Positions 1 through 9,163 of a stretch of 64,000 nucleotides of DNA are shown here, in pieces. The translations under genes and the position numbers were made by a program. Position 1 is the first letter of the stretch; every line of letters begins with the position of its first letter. This stretch comes from Bradyrhizobium septentrionale (GTDB taxonomy: Bacteria; Pseudomonadota; Alphaproteobacteria; Rhizobiales; Xanthobacteraceae). Location: positions 1,940,501-2,004,500 of the forward strand of contig NZ_CP088285.1 in the NCBI RefSeq assembly GCF_011516645.4. The letters run 5' to 3'. Below the pieces are notes generated by a model, which saw nothing but the letters and a program-made list of their open reading frames with translations, did not search any database and was not told where the DNA came from.

Positions 1-543
1 CGCGCTGATCCAGCGTTCTGGTTGCCGGTGTTTACAAAATACCCGACGCTTAGGCTGTGCCTCGCGCATTTTGGCCGGTTCGATCATCGCTCGAGCGGCG
101 CCGCACCAGGGAGCGTCTTGCCGGCCGCGAGCTGGGAGTGGGAGCTCGGCAAGTTCGTGAAATCTCACTCGCAACAGCGGCTCTTTGTTGACCTCAGTTA
201 CCTGTCGCAGGCGCAAGACGTCGACGTCGCCAATCGCAAGAAGCTTGGGACCATCATTAGAAACTTCTTGAATGAGTTTGATCCAAGCGCAGAGCGGATA
301 CTGTACGGATCTGACTGGATCATGCTTGGTCGTGAATCGAAGAGCGATACCTTCGCGACTGATCTCTTCTCGTTCCTTCGCCATGATGTTGGCCTATCGC
401 AAGACGCGATTGAACGAGTTTGTTTCCGGAATGCCATTCGCTTCCTCGGCCTTAGCCAAGGCTCGGCGACCCGATCACGCCTTGCAAGTCTCTATCAACG
501 TTGGCAGCTACCGTCTAAGCGTCTGGCGTTGTTCGACTCGTAG
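1..543 (+). CDS. Amidohydrolase family protein, C-terminal part (cut by window edge)
   Basis: The frame is open to base 1, so only the last 180 or so residues are visible. The segment has the metal-dependent amidohydrolase (TIM-barrel, Amidohydro_2) pattern: FPVF-type helix, then CLAHFGRFD (metal-ligand His region), then ILYGSDW with the catalytic Asp, then NAIRFLGL at the end of the barrel. Members hydrolyse or decarboxylate cyclic or aromatic substrates in the cytoplasm; the substrate cannot be told from this fragment. The last ~25 residues after the barrel are not conserved in the family. It is followed at once by palindromic site A. The family call is good; the function is open. Confidence 0.75.
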   Translation, partial: RADPAFWLPVFTKYPTLRLCLAHFGRFDHRSSGAAPGSVLPAASWEWELGKFVKSHSQQRLFVDLSYLSQAQDVDVANRKKLGTIIRNFLNEFDPSAERILYGSDWIMLGRESKSDTFATDLFSFLRHDVGLSQDAIERVCFRNAIRFLGLSQGSATRSRLASLYQRWQLPSKRLALFDS

Positions 544-662
544 GGAAGGATGGGTCTGGGTCGAGCGCTAACGCTACCGACTTCGACATGCATTACCCTG
601 TCGTGAAGTTCGAGTCCGCTGAGGCGCCGGTGCCTAAGCTGGAAGCGGGATAGAAGCCATTG

Positions 663-694
663 ACTGATAAGGAATTTGCCATTTGCTTATCAGT
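663..694 (+). repeat. Palindromic site A of the dispersed lox-like family
   Basis: ACTGATAAG (663-671), a 14-bp spacer, then CTTATCAGT (686-694). The palindrome extends one to two bases further on each side (TG...CA, 661-696). The 9-bp arms are perfect. The site lies 22 bp beyond the stop of the minus-strand peptidase gene. Its arms match those of sites B, D and F exactly, although the spacers differ. Confidence 0.8.
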
Positions 695-716
695 CAGCGC
701 TCCGTCTCTGGATTCC

Positions 717-1442
717 TCAATGCTCACACGCGTAGGAAGTTGGTCCCGTCCGTACCGGCCGGCACGGAGTTGGGGGCCCAGTAGTACGCGCGCCAGGACT
801 GAAGCCACCCTCCACAACCGGCGCTAGGCCGCCACATTGTGAACCTTGTTCGTACCCGCGCTTGAGAGCTTCGAGCCGCAACGCACGCGGTGGATACAAG
901 GACGAGCCCTGCTCTGCATATTTGGAAGCAGCGGTAGCGAACACTTGACCAAACAAACTTCGGCCATGATACACCTCAAATCGCTTGATAGACGCGCCGC
1001 CGAACTGATCGGCCTCTAATTCAATCTGCCAGCGGTTCCTGCGAACGTCGCCGACGGAATGTCCGCAAAAGTGATGTCCGGCTTCATGTCCCAGGACTAA
1101 ATAAAACCCTGGTGTATCGCCCGCGGCCCAATCTGGATCATAGGCGATAGTTCGATAGCCTTCTCCTTCGAGTGCAGCGGCGTTGTTCAATCCTAGTATC
1201 CTTCGTATCTGCAACCGCAACGCATTTATCTTGGTGGTGTTGGGAAGCCCCACCAGTTCAACAAGGATTTCGACGTCACTCACGATAGCAGCTTCCATTT
1301 TCATGTTGAGGTCCCGGAATTTTTCCTCGTGGAAGGCGAAGACATCCTTCCCGATCGTCACGCGTTGCGTCGATTGCGATAAAGCCGAGCTCCAACAAAG
1401 GAGAGCCACAAGGCAGCCTGCTCCAGTGCAGATGAATCTCAT
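717..1442 (-). CDS. Secreted zinc metallopeptidase (HExxH)
   Basis: 241 residues. I place the start at ATG 1442 (not the longer GTG/ATG frame start at 1472), because GGGAG lies 6-10 bp before it and a clear signal peptide (MRFICTGAGCLVALLCW..., cut near ALSQS) then begins the protein. The gluzincin-like zinc motif is LGHEAGHHFCGH at about residues 117-128, followed by ELEADQFGG at about 141-149, the usual third-ligand and helper pattern of M48-like peptidases. The C-terminal ~30 residues are Pro/Gly-rich. Probably periplasmic or secreted; substrate unknown. Palindromic site A follows its stop. Confidence 0.7.
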   Translation of the reverse strand: MRFICTGAGCLVALLCWSSALSQSTQRVTIGKDVFAFHEEKFRDLNMKMEAAIVSDVEILVELVGLPNTTKINALRLQIRRILGLNNAAALEGEGYRTIAYDPDWAAGDTPGFYLVLGHEAGHHFCGHSVGDVRRNRWQIELEADQFGGASIKRFEVYHGRSLFGQVFATAASKYAEQGSSLYPPRALRLEALKRGYEQGSQCGGLAPVVEGGFSPGARTTGPPTPCRPVRTGPTSYACEH

Positions 1443-1569
1443 AGTTTTCTCCCTACCCTGAATGGTTGCCATTTTCTAGCGCAGAGAGTATCCTGCGACT
1501 TGCACAACGAAAACATATTTAAGTCTCTGAGATTGCTCGGCGCGCTGCGCGCGTGTTAGGGGGGCTTTT

Positions 1570-1827
1570 GTGCGATTGATTTTGCGGATAGTTCTCATTG
1601 CCATATTGAGCGTTGCCAGGGCTGCACCTGGCCTATGTCAATCTGGCAATTCCGCCATCCTTCGTGGCGGCGCACCTATTGGCTTTAACGTCTTACCGTC
1701 TCTCCCACCAAATGGGTTCTATGCGTGGTGCGAAACACCGAGGGGACTATGTGCGGTCCGTGGGAACGCACCAATTGCGCCGGGGTCATCATGTCACTGC
1801 GCTGAATATGCAGGGCGCACCGTTTGA
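1570..1827 (+). CDS. Small secreted protein, cysteine-containing
   Basis: 85 residues starting at GTG after a G-rich stretch (GGGGGG). The N-terminus is a typical Sec signal peptide (RLILRIVLIAILSVARAAPGLCQ). The mature part is ~60 residues with four to five Cys (WCETPRGLCAV, SSCHCAEY) and may be disulfide-bonded. Its stop TGA overlaps the TTG start of the next gene (TTGA), which suggests translational coupling. I do not recognise the family. Confidence 0.5.
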   Translation: MRLILRIVLIAILSVARAAPGLCQSGNSAILRGGAPIGFNVLPSLPPNGFYAWCETPRGLCAVRGNAPIAPGSSCHCAEYAGRTV

Positions 1828-2555
1828 AGCCAGATTCATCGACCACACACAACGCCCCCATCACGCAGGATCACCCGGCCGGCACGGGCGATGACGCAGG
1901 TACCCCGCTTCGAAACCTTCATGAAAGGTCAGTTGCGCTATATGGATTCTTGGTTTTGACTGCGGTTGCTGGATTGCTGATCGGTCTGTTTGTCGGGCAT
2001 TCCTCCAGCCAGCCATTTGTTGAAAAGCAGCCAGACTTGCCTTCAATGAGCCAGTGCGTGGCCGATACACTAGCTCTCTTTGGTCAGAAAAATCCCCCGA
2101 CTTCCGAAACCGCTCGCGATGCGCGTGACCATTGCTATTCGTTGATTCAGTCTCAGGGGTTGCTGAGTGACTTCGCCCTTCGGAAGCTGAACTTCTTCCA
2201 ACAGTACCGAACCAGTGGCGTGCTGATGTGGATGGTTGTGGCAGTTACACTTTCCGGCGTGATGCTGGCTGGCTTTCAGCTCTGGGCGTCGTATCGACTC
2301 GCAGTCGCCTATCAAGCCAGTTTGGGCAACAATAACGGTGGTGAACTAACCCTAGAGCGCAATCGGCTCGTTTTGAAATCATCCATAACGGGCCTTTTCA
2401 TTCTGCTGATATCGTTCTGTTTCTTTCTGGTCTTCGTAATATACGTCTATAGAATTGAACCAATGGTGGATCACAGCAATTCGGTATCCCCGCCGATTCC
2501 CACCCTTCCTATGGGGGGCCTTGGTGCTCCTTCCCCCGCAAAGGGCGGACCGTAG
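1824..2555 (+). CDS. Inner-membrane protein with three predicted TM helices
   Basis: 243 residues from TTG 1824, which overlaps the stop of the upstream small secreted protein. Hydrophobic helices lie at about residues 37-58, 130-150 and 186-210. The first is followed by a ~70-residue soluble loop with two Cys (SQCVADT, DHCYSLI) that probably faces the periplasm with the small upstream protein. The tail is Pro/Gly-rich. No enzyme motif is visible. The two genes fill the segment between sites A and B together with the peptidase. Family not recognised. Confidence 0.55.
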   Translation: MKPDSSTTHNAPITQDHPAGTGDDAGTPLRNLHERSVALYGFLVLTAVAGLLIGLFVGHSSSQPFVEKQPDLPSMSQCVADTLALFGQKNPPTSETARDARDHCYSLIQSQGLLSDFALRKLNFFQQYRTSGVLMWMVVAVTLSGVMLAGFQLWASYRLAVAYQASLGNNNGGELTLERNRLVLKSSITGLFILLISFCFFLVFVIYVYRIEPMVDHSNSVSPPIPTLPMGGLGAPSPAKGGP

Positions 2556-2650
2556 AGCCTAGCTCGGCATCGAGCCGCAGAAGCACGGGCTGGATCGCCA
2601 GCAGCAACAGTCTCCCAACTGACCCATTCATATGAGAAGACACGGCCAAA

Positions 2651-2682
2651 ACTGATAAGCTTTGCGACCAAACCTTATCAGT
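2651..2682 (+). repeat. Palindromic site B of the dispersed lox-like family
   Basis: ACTGATAAG (2651-2659), 14-bp spacer, CTTATCAGT (2674-2682), preceded by AA and followed by CG as in sites D and F. The spacer begins CTTT and ends AAAC, so the symmetry can be extended to about 13-bp arms around a 6-bp centre (GCGACC). It lies 96 bp downstream of the membrane-protein gene. Confidence 0.8.
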
Positions 2683-3123
2683 CGAACGACGGTCTCATGA
2701 GGCGTTATCTTAATGCCGACAACGACAATAGCTTCTCCGGTGTCTCCTCCGCCTGCCCCGTCTGGAAGCAAGGAAGCATGCGTAGGAACCACAGCTCGCG
2801 CGGATTGCGATAGATTACATGTTCGTCGATGCCGCTTCGAGGCCCGGATATCGGGCGCTCCTGTCATTCGCCGGAGCTGGACCAATTAAACGATAGCACC
2901 AGAGTTGTTGCTTTTTGTTGATCCGTCACTGCTTAAACTCATCGCCCTCTATTCTGGCCGCATACCGACTGACTGCCCACGCGAAGCTCGGCTCTGTTTC
3001 GTATGTGCGGATCCTCGAAATCATTACCGGAAAAGGTTCGAGATGCGTGAATGGCGAAAGGAACAGCGGCGCTCATCCGGGCTTACGTCAGGATCGTTAC
3101 ACCTCCGAGGCTTTGTCCGCACA
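2683..3123. other. Gene-free stretch after site B
   Basis: About 440 bp with no reading frame I would support. Short open frames exist on both strands but lack ribosome binding sites and recognisable protein character. The stretch ends at the 3' end of the broken HEPN gene. Confidence 0.4.
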
Positions 3124-4559
3124 CTAAGTACCCTGCGCCGCCGGATCAGCAAGACAACGCATGGGAAAACCGGGTGTTGCGTAATCAAAGTATAGATCGC
3201 TTGCGCTGATGATCCGCAACAACATTCGATGAAAGACAACTTTTAGCAACTTGTTATCTTGAATTAGGGACAGCTCGCCTCCGGCTTCCATTTCGTTGCC
3301 ATGAGCTGCATCGTTCCGGCGTTTCCAGGCGAGCGCCTCCTCTGGTCCAAGCTCGATGCCGATTTCTCGCAAAAGCGCTTCCATTTTGGCTTTCTGATGC
3401 ACCCTGTTCAGTGAGCCGATATTCTCGCGGAGGGCGGCTTTGCTTTCGTCAGGCAGAGGCGATCGAGCTATCACGCCGTCGATCTCGTCGCTGAAACTCT
3501 TCCAGAGAGGCCGATCGGCGATTATTTTTGTCTGGACCTTCATTGGACCAGCTGCGATGTACCGCCGCTGCAACGCGTCGATGGCAGCACCGAAATGGAC
3601 GCCAACAATATGCGGTGCCGCGCATAAGGCATGCCAGTAAGCCCATTCTAGATTTCCAAAATCTAGCTCATCATACTTCTCGACAATGGCATTCAGTACA
3701 CGGTTGAGGCGAACGCGGTCTATACCGTGCTGCCAATTCATATGCAACGGCGCGGGATGGAGCACCGGCAACTCGAATACTGCTCTTCCAATACTGTAAG
3801 CATCATTCAATCGAAACGAATGGACCTTCCAGTCTTCTGTGTAAGCGACACTCCCTAGGTCGACGAGAAAGGCGCCAAGCGCGAACGAAAGGGCATTCTC
3901 ATTCGTTTGCGAAACTGCTGGTCGGGAGTTCCGAGATAGACGATGCACCCCGGTCTTTGATGGTCACTGACTTCCTTTCGATCCAGCGCACAGAAAAACG
4001 CCTTCTTGCCAGCCACTAAGAGCTTCGCGGCGCGTCTACCGAAGCCCTCGTTGCCTTCGGAGCTGGTCAGGGTTATGCCATCGTCATTTTCGACGATCCG
4101 CCTCGGCCTAGCTGTTGATACTTTCCTCCTAATTGTGTCCGGCCAATGAAATAAATCTGGAACGTTGTCCAGCCAATCGATCGTGTATGCGGGTTTCGTG
4201 TTGGCGTCGATAATCGCATCTATTCGATGCACGCGCGTCTCTTCAATCAAGTCGAGCTGATTCTCCGCATGATGGTGCGACGTCCTGACGGAGTAGGGTT
4301 GGATGCCACTGAGCACAACTCTAGTGCCAGCATTATTTGTTAGCTCCGCGACATCGGTATTCAGGCGAACGGTCCCCGAAGGGACGTTTGGCGCCAATGA
4401 TTGCGCGTCGGTGGGTGCCCGCGTCTCCAGAATGATGTTGAGCTTTTCATTTCAACGAATGGAGAGGCTGTGAATTGGCGCATGCAATGGCCCCGGATTC
4501 GTAACCCGAAAATGTCCCTCGTTAATTAGCTCAAAGGGTTCTCGCTCCCAGCCGATCAA
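3124..4559 (-). pseudogene. ApeA-like protein with C-terminal HEPN domain, broken by a stop and a frameshift
   Basis: Read from a TTG start at 4559 (AGGAGG 8 bp upstream), the frame runs through GWEREPFELINEGHF, meets an in-frame TGA at 4454-4452, resumes as NEKLNIILETR and continues to about 3900. There the coding signal jumps to another frame (NENALSFALGAFLVDLG) that runs to 3124. The C-terminal half contains RRNDAAHGN, an R-x4-H HEPN ribonuclease-type motif with spacing typical of ApeA-like HEPN proteins. The N-terminal part looks like the beta-rich ApeA N-terminal region. Known family members act in abortive infection by cleaving RNA. With two lesions this copy is probably dead. The exact family is inferred, not searched. 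Confidence 0.5.
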
Positions 4560-4660
4560 AGTACTGTCCTCCTTGTGAGCTTCCGGCTCTCCTCAAGGCG
4601 CGAAAGAGCGTCGCCTGAGACGCAGTTTCCGAATGCTGATGAGCGGTCGTTCTCAGTCAT
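4556..4660 (-). CDS. Possible small ORF coupled to the HEPN gene
   Basis: 34 residues (MTENDRSSAF...TRRTVL) with GTGAAGG just before ATG 4660. Its TGA stop overlaps the TTG start of the ApeA-like pseudogene (TTGA), and the AGGAGG of that gene lies inside it. This arrangement favours a translated leader or small partner. No homologue is recognised; it could be chance. Confidence 0.3.
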   Translation of the reverse strand: MTENDRSSAFGNCVSGDALSRLEESRKLTRRTVL

Positions 4661-4879
4661 GCCTTCACTAAACCGCGGGACGACTGACAGAAAAGCCCTC
4701 ATCCCGTGAAATGCGGGATAGCCGCCTCGCGAAGCGGCGCCACAAGGAACGTCGTGTCGCTCGCCGGAGGCACTTGCGCGAAGGGGCCGCCACCTTGCGG
4801 CGTCGCTATCACTGCCCCGAATCCGGGCATCATCTCTCCCGGCGCGCCCGCTGCGCTGTCGCACCGCTATCTTCCCTGG

Positions 4880-5842
4880 TTAAACAGAGCCAAACAGGTG
4901 CCGTGCCCTGACGCGCCCAAAAGCGAAGAGATCGTTCAGCTTCTTGCGGGTGATACTGGGCGCGTTGGGCGACCGATCGGGATCGTGATTGCCTCCGTTG
5001 TCGAGGAATAGAGCATGTACTCGTCCTGCAGACCGGTTACCGCCGTACATCCACGTGTCTTCGACAAATGCTTTTGGGTCCTCGCTTGACGCGATTAGGT
5101 AGCGCATGAGTGCCGTCGCGTAGTCCGCACCATTCTGGAGCTGTAGCAGATGCTCATCCATAAGGCGCACCGTCCGCTGGGCAATAGCAATGAGAAACGC
5201 AAGATCGTTTAGCGAGGGCGGCTCCCGAGATCCGAAGCGTTTCAATGCACTCGTGATGTCTGTCCCCTGGAAGCCTTTGGCGAAACCTGGCGCGGCCCCG
5301 GTCAACGTCTTGCGGATGGAAAGGCCCAGATCAAAACGATAGTCGCGATGCACAAACTGGTTTCGCCACGTCACCAGCAGATAGAGCGCCGCGATATATT
5401 CTTTCGGAACCGTTTTCGGGTAATGGCTTGCCAAAGCTTCGAGCCGTTCGGCCACGGTTGGTCGTCGTTGGTCGCCAGGTTCCTTACGACCGTTCAGCGT
5501 GTCATTGAGCTCTGGCGCAGTCAGACCCGGGATACGGGATAAGACCCGCATGTACTGATCGAGCCCGTCTACCAACGCGACCATGCAGCCCTTCAGGACG
5601 TAATCGCGGCTATCATCCCATTCTTTTTTTACACCGGGCTTGGTCCACGGAACGGCCAACCCCTTGGGTTTGATTGGCGTGGTGCTCGTTAGGGTTTCGA
5701 TCGCTACAAGCAGCGTATTGAGATGGCGGTTCGCATCGCCAGCGGTTCGTCGAAACGCCACCAGGGCGGGCGAGAGTTCAAAGCCAATAACCTGATCCTG
5801 CTGTGCAGCCGGCGAAGACACCTTTTTGGCCTTTGCGGTCAT
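4880..5842 (-). CDS. HEPN-like protein of unknown function
   Basis: 320 residues. ATG 5842 is preferred over the adjacent GTG 5845 because GAGG lies about 8 bp before it. Predicted to be largely alpha-helical and soluble. Around residue 160 it carries TWRNQFVHRDY, an R-N-x3-H arrangement like the HEPN catalytic motif, set in helical context (YIAALYLLVTWRN). The N-terminus (about 1-20) is Lys/Gln-rich and flexible. It lies directly upstream of the broken ApeA-like HEPN gene on the same strand and both lie between sites B and C, so a shared RNA-targeting defence role is plausible. The HEPN call rests on this motif only. Confidence 0.5.
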   Translation of the reverse strand: MTAKAKKVSSPAAQQDQVIGFELSPALVAFRRTAGDANRHLNTLLVAIETLTSTTPIKPKGLAVPWTKPGVKKEWDDSRDYVLKGCMVALVDGLDQYMRVLSRIPGLTAPELNDTLNGRKEPGDQRRPTVAERLEALASHYPKTVPKEYIAALYLLVTWRNQFVHRDYRFDLGLSIRKTLTGAAPGFAKGFQGTDITSALKRFGSREPPSLNDLAFLIAIAQRTVRLMDEHLLQLQNGADYATALMRYLIASSEDPKAFVEDTWMYGGNRSAGRVHALFLDNGGNHDPDRSPNAPSITRKKLNDLFAFGRVRARHLFGSV

Positions 5843-5938
5843 CACGATCCTCGCGAAAAACGATGTTTAGGCGTCTCGGCCCTTCGAGTGACGATCCTCG
5901 CCCTCACGCACTAACGAGCATCGAATCCGACCGCAGCC

Positions 5939-5970
5939 ACTGATAGGCTCTTGTTAGAAACCTTATCATT
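5939..5970 (+). repeat. Palindromic site C (degenerate) of the dispersed lox-like family
   Basis: ACTGATAGG (5939-5947), 14-bp spacer ending AAAC, CTTATCATT (5962-5970). Each arm has one mismatch to the consensus, but the 14-bp spacing is kept. It separates the HEPN-like gene from the 3' end of the Lamassu-type operon. Confidence 0.65.
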
Positions 5971-6040
5971 TGACCAATGACTCCGATTGCGACCAGATCT
6001 TATCTGCCAAGACAAATGCGCACCATGTCCGCAAACCGGA

Positions 6041-9000
6041 TCACGCTGACGCTATTTGACTGCCAATCGAAGTAGAGGACTGGACGACCCACTCGACGCC
6101 ATCCTTACCAAGACCCAGCAAGTTCAACATTGTGCATGGAATAAAGCGAGAACGAAACTTACGCTGTAGAAATTCCGCTTGGGCAACATCATGGGTCGAC
6201 AGCAAAATCTGATAACCCTCGGCACTCACAAGATTTCCGATCAGATCGGCAAAGGCCGCGGCGTGGATCGAATCGTTGTGTTGTAGTGGATCGTCGAGAA
6301 CGAGCGCCTTCCAACGCGACCATGGAAACGTCAAGCTCGCAGCACACAGCATACTGACTGCGAGCGCAGCCATCTGTCCCTCACTGTGCACGAGCACCGG
6401 ATCGATTTCTCCGATCGCGCTAGGAACTTCCCCATTTTTAACCGCGCTCTGCTCGATCTTTTTCTTTTTTACGTGAAGGTCAATGCCGACGCGGGGGTCA
6501 CACAGAATCGCCTGGTTGATCCGCGACATCAAGAACCCGAGGGGCTTGATGTATTCAGAATTGAAACCTTCCAACTCGGTGGTGATATCGGCGCTCGCAG
6601 CCTTCGCGATCTCCTTAACTTCTTGGATCGCCTCGACCTCCGCCTCCCTTTGATCTCGAAGCGAGGTGGCGATTGTCAGCCACTCTTCTCGCGTTCCATT
6701 CGGTGGACCATCAACGAGCTCACGGATTTGCTCAAGCAAAGCGCGATGGTTGATTTGCCGCGACCAAGCGAGGCGCCCATCGCGCAGACGCGCGAGCCGA
6801 CCTGCCGCTTGCTTGACCGCCAACCTTGAAGCCGCAAGGCGACGCTCGGCAGCCTGGACGAGAGCGAGATCGGGATCGGACCCATAACGCTGAAGGGCCC
6901 GCCAACCATCGCTGATTCTGCGCTGCGTCTGATTGAGTGCTCCAATTCTGGAATCGAACTCCGCGAAGCGCGCCAACAGTCCGGCTTGCTCCGCTGTAAG
7001 GGTGGCAACGGTCGCATCTGCTTCGGCAAGCGCTCTCCTCGCCCCGCTGAGGGCTTCCCGAACGAGACGCAAGGTCGCCTCTGCTTCCCGGAGCAATAAA
7101 GGGAGTTCGTCGAGGCCAATTGCGCGACTCGCGTCCACTGCCGTACTTGCATTCGTCTCGTCGGCCTTTGCACGATCGAGAGCAGCAGCCAGAGCAGCCG
7201 ACGAGCGAAGGCTCGCATCGAGCGCGCGTTGGGCTGCGTCGCGCGCTCGGACAGCGCGCGAATGCTCGGTGTCCGACGACGAACCACTAAGGGATCGATG
7301 TGTTTGCCAACGCGTCTTGCGGCGACGCTTCGTACTCAACGCCTCGATGCGATCGGCCAACTGCGCCCGTTTCGCAGCAAGCGAGGTGGATTCTTCAGTT
7401 GAGCCGCCATCGAGACGCGCGAGCAGTTGGGCACGTTGCTCTCGCTCAGAGTTCAGCGCGGCGCTGGCCGCGCGGATATCCGACTGCGCCGTCCGCAATC
7501 GCTGGAGTTGGGTCGCTCGGCTGTCGCGATCGGCCAACAAGGTCCTAAGCGCTTCCTCCTGGGCCAGGAGCGCTGGCGCGAGACGTTGTGCTGCGGTTGA
7601 GACTCGTGCTTGCAATGCCGACGCACTGTCAAAAGGAGTCGCGCAAACCGGACAGTCGCATGCATCGGCCGGCAAGTGGGCTGCGATCGACGCGATGGCG
7701 TTCGACATAGCGTCGACCGTATTTCGAAGTCCCTCAACAACTGAGGCCTGGGCGCGGACGCTGTCAATAGCCGCTGCAACGGCTGCTTCGGCGCGTTCCA
7801 CTGCCATATCGATGTCCGGGTTTACAGTGTTGAGTTTGGCAAGCAATTCCGACTGGTGGCGAATGCGCTCGTCTGACGCGATCGCTCGGTCCATCGTCGT
7901 CAAGTTGCTGCGCAGGCGATCAAGCTCCTCATCGCATTGATCGATCTCGACGGTTATTCGCCGTAAAATTTGGCGCTTGCGCTCGGCCAATGTGACATCG
8001 CGCTCCGCTGCGATTTTGGCTTGCTCGGCCGTCATCCGCGCGGACACAGTGTCGCGATGTTCGGTCGTCAGCCTTGCGACTAGAGCGCGCGCGTCACTCA
8101 AGGCCCGCAACCTCGAAACAGCAGCGGTTGCCTCAGCCAACGCCTCCTCACGCGTCGCAACATCCCCCCGGCAAACACCCCTGGCTCGCACGGCTTGCTC
8201 ATATTCGGTGCCAAGCTCTTCGAATCGCGTCTGTGTGGCGGCGCGTGACGCTGTTATTTCGGCAATGTCTGCCAAGGCCTGTTGACGCTCACCAAAGAGC
8301 CGCCTTCCCTCTTCTAACTGGGCCTCTTCCGCAAGACAGTCGCGTACAATCTGGTCTGCCGCCGCCTGCAGCCGCTCGATCGTGGGGTCGATCTCAACAT
8401 CCAAAATGTTGCGAGAGGACTGATCGCGGACCTGCGCCCTTGTCAATTCCTCTGCGATTCGAAGAGCCTCGATGCTTGCACTGGCGTCATCGATCGCGCC
8501 TGAAATCTGTGATTCAGACCATAGCGTAGTTTCCTGCTCGAGAAGGACATCCAGGTTTTTAGCATCACGCTCGGCCATGTCACTTCGCCGAGCATATGCA
8601 CGGACAACGGTGTTATTGCCTTGTCCATGGAGAGAGTTGGCGATGGCCTCAATTGCCGTACTCTGCGCAGCCTCTTTAAGAATATCAAACCGCTCAGTAG
8701 ATTTGCGATACGTCAGACGTGATATGGTCGATTGCCCGAGAAAATGGGTCAGTAAAAGATAGCGTTGTAGCTCGGAAATGCCTTGCTGCCAGGCCGGTGC
8801 GCGCAGAAAGGCCGTGATGTCGGCTACATTGCCGGCGAGCTGCGATTTTGTTGACTTTGCTGACAACAGGCTTCGGGTAATGGTGCTGTCATCCGAGAAT
8901 GTCATTGTCGCGCTGGTGGGTCCAGGTTGTCCCTCACGCCAGCGGCATAGGTAGGTACCCGGTTTGTTGACTCCATTTGCGTCACGGAAGTGATCGATTC

Positions 9001-9163
9001 GATCGGAGAGCGCCCATTCGAGCGCATCAAAAAGAGAGGATTTCCCAAGGCCGTTGCTGCCATGAACGATCAGCACCCCGGGCTGAGCGGGCAACTCAAC
9101 ATCGAGCGCGGCGAAGCTTCGGAATTGACGAAGCGATACGCGCTTCAGATAGAGTGAAGTCAT
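6041..9163 (-). CDS. lmuB: Rad50/SMC-like ATPase of a Lamassu-FMO-type defence system (LmuB)
   Basis: 1040 residues. Walker A GSNGLGKSS at residues 35-43. Long coiled coils fill about 190-880, interrupted near residue 503 by DCPVC, the CxxC zinc hook of Rad50-type proteins. The ABC signature region SEGQMAAL is near 928, Walker B ALVLDDP near 955 and the H-loop LSTHD near 987. Such ATPases sense DNA ends or replication intermediates and control an effector. The ATG overlaps the stop of the middle-component gene (ATGA), so it is the third gene of an operon. Family knowledge: Lamassu and ABC-three-component systems pair this kind of ATPase with a small middle protein and a variable effector. All ATPase motifs are intact. 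Confidence 0.8.
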   Translation of the reverse strand: MTSLYLKRVSLRQFRSFAALDVELPAQPGVLIVHGSNGLGKSSLFDALEWALSDRIDHFRDANGVNKPGTYLCRWREGQPGPTSATMTFSDDSTITRSLLSAKSTKSQLAGNVADITAFLRAPAWQQGISELQRYLLLTHFLGQSTISRLTYRKSTERFDILKEAAQSTAIEAIANSLHGQGNNTVVRAYARRSDMAERDAKNLDVLLEQETTLWSESQISGAIDDASASIEALRIAEELTRAQVRDQSSRNILDVEIDPTIERLQAAADQIVRDCLAEEAQLEEGRRLFGERQQALADIAEITASRAATQTRFEELGTEYEQAVRARGVCRGDVATREEALAEATAAVSRLRALSDARALVARLTTEHRDTVSARMTAEQAKIAAERDVTLAERKRQILRRITVEIDQCDEELDRLRSNLTTMDRAIASDERIRHQSELLAKLNTVNPDIDMAVERAEAAVAAAIDSVRAQASVVEGLRNTVDAMSNAIASIAAHLPADACDCPVCATPFDSASALQARVSTAAQRLAPALLAQEEALRTLLADRDSRATQLQRLRTAQSDIRAASAALNSEREQRAQLLARLDGGSTEESTSLAAKRAQLADRIEALSTKRRRKTRWQTHRSLSGSSSDTEHSRAVRARDAAQRALDASLRSSAALAAALDRAKADETNASTAVDASRAIGLDELPLLLREAEATLRLVREALSGARRALAEADATVATLTAEQAGLLARFAEFDSRIGALNQTQRRISDGWRALQRYGSDPDLALVQAAERRLAASRLAVKQAAGRLARLRDGRLAWSRQINHRALLEQIRELVDGPPNGTREEWLTIATSLRDQREAEVEAIQEVKEIAKAASADITTELEGFNSEYIKPLGFLMSRINQAILCDPRVGIDLHVKKKKIEQSAVKNGEVPSAIGEIDPVLVHSEGQMAALAVSMLCAASLTFPWSRWKALVLDDPLQHNDSIHAAAFADLIGNLVSAEGYQILLSTHDVAQAEFLQRKFRSRFIPCTMLNLLGLGKDGVEWVVQSSTSIGSQIASA

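Noticed and set aside
2905..3195. Open frame of 96 codons after site B
   Set aside because: No ribosome binding site, no recognisable protein pattern, and it overlaps the end of the HEPN pseudogene.
6933..7940. Long plus-strand open frame of 335 codons
   Set aside because: Antisense to the coiled-coil region of the Rad50-like ATPase; Ala/Arg/Ser-rich composition typical of a shadow frame in GC-rich DNA.
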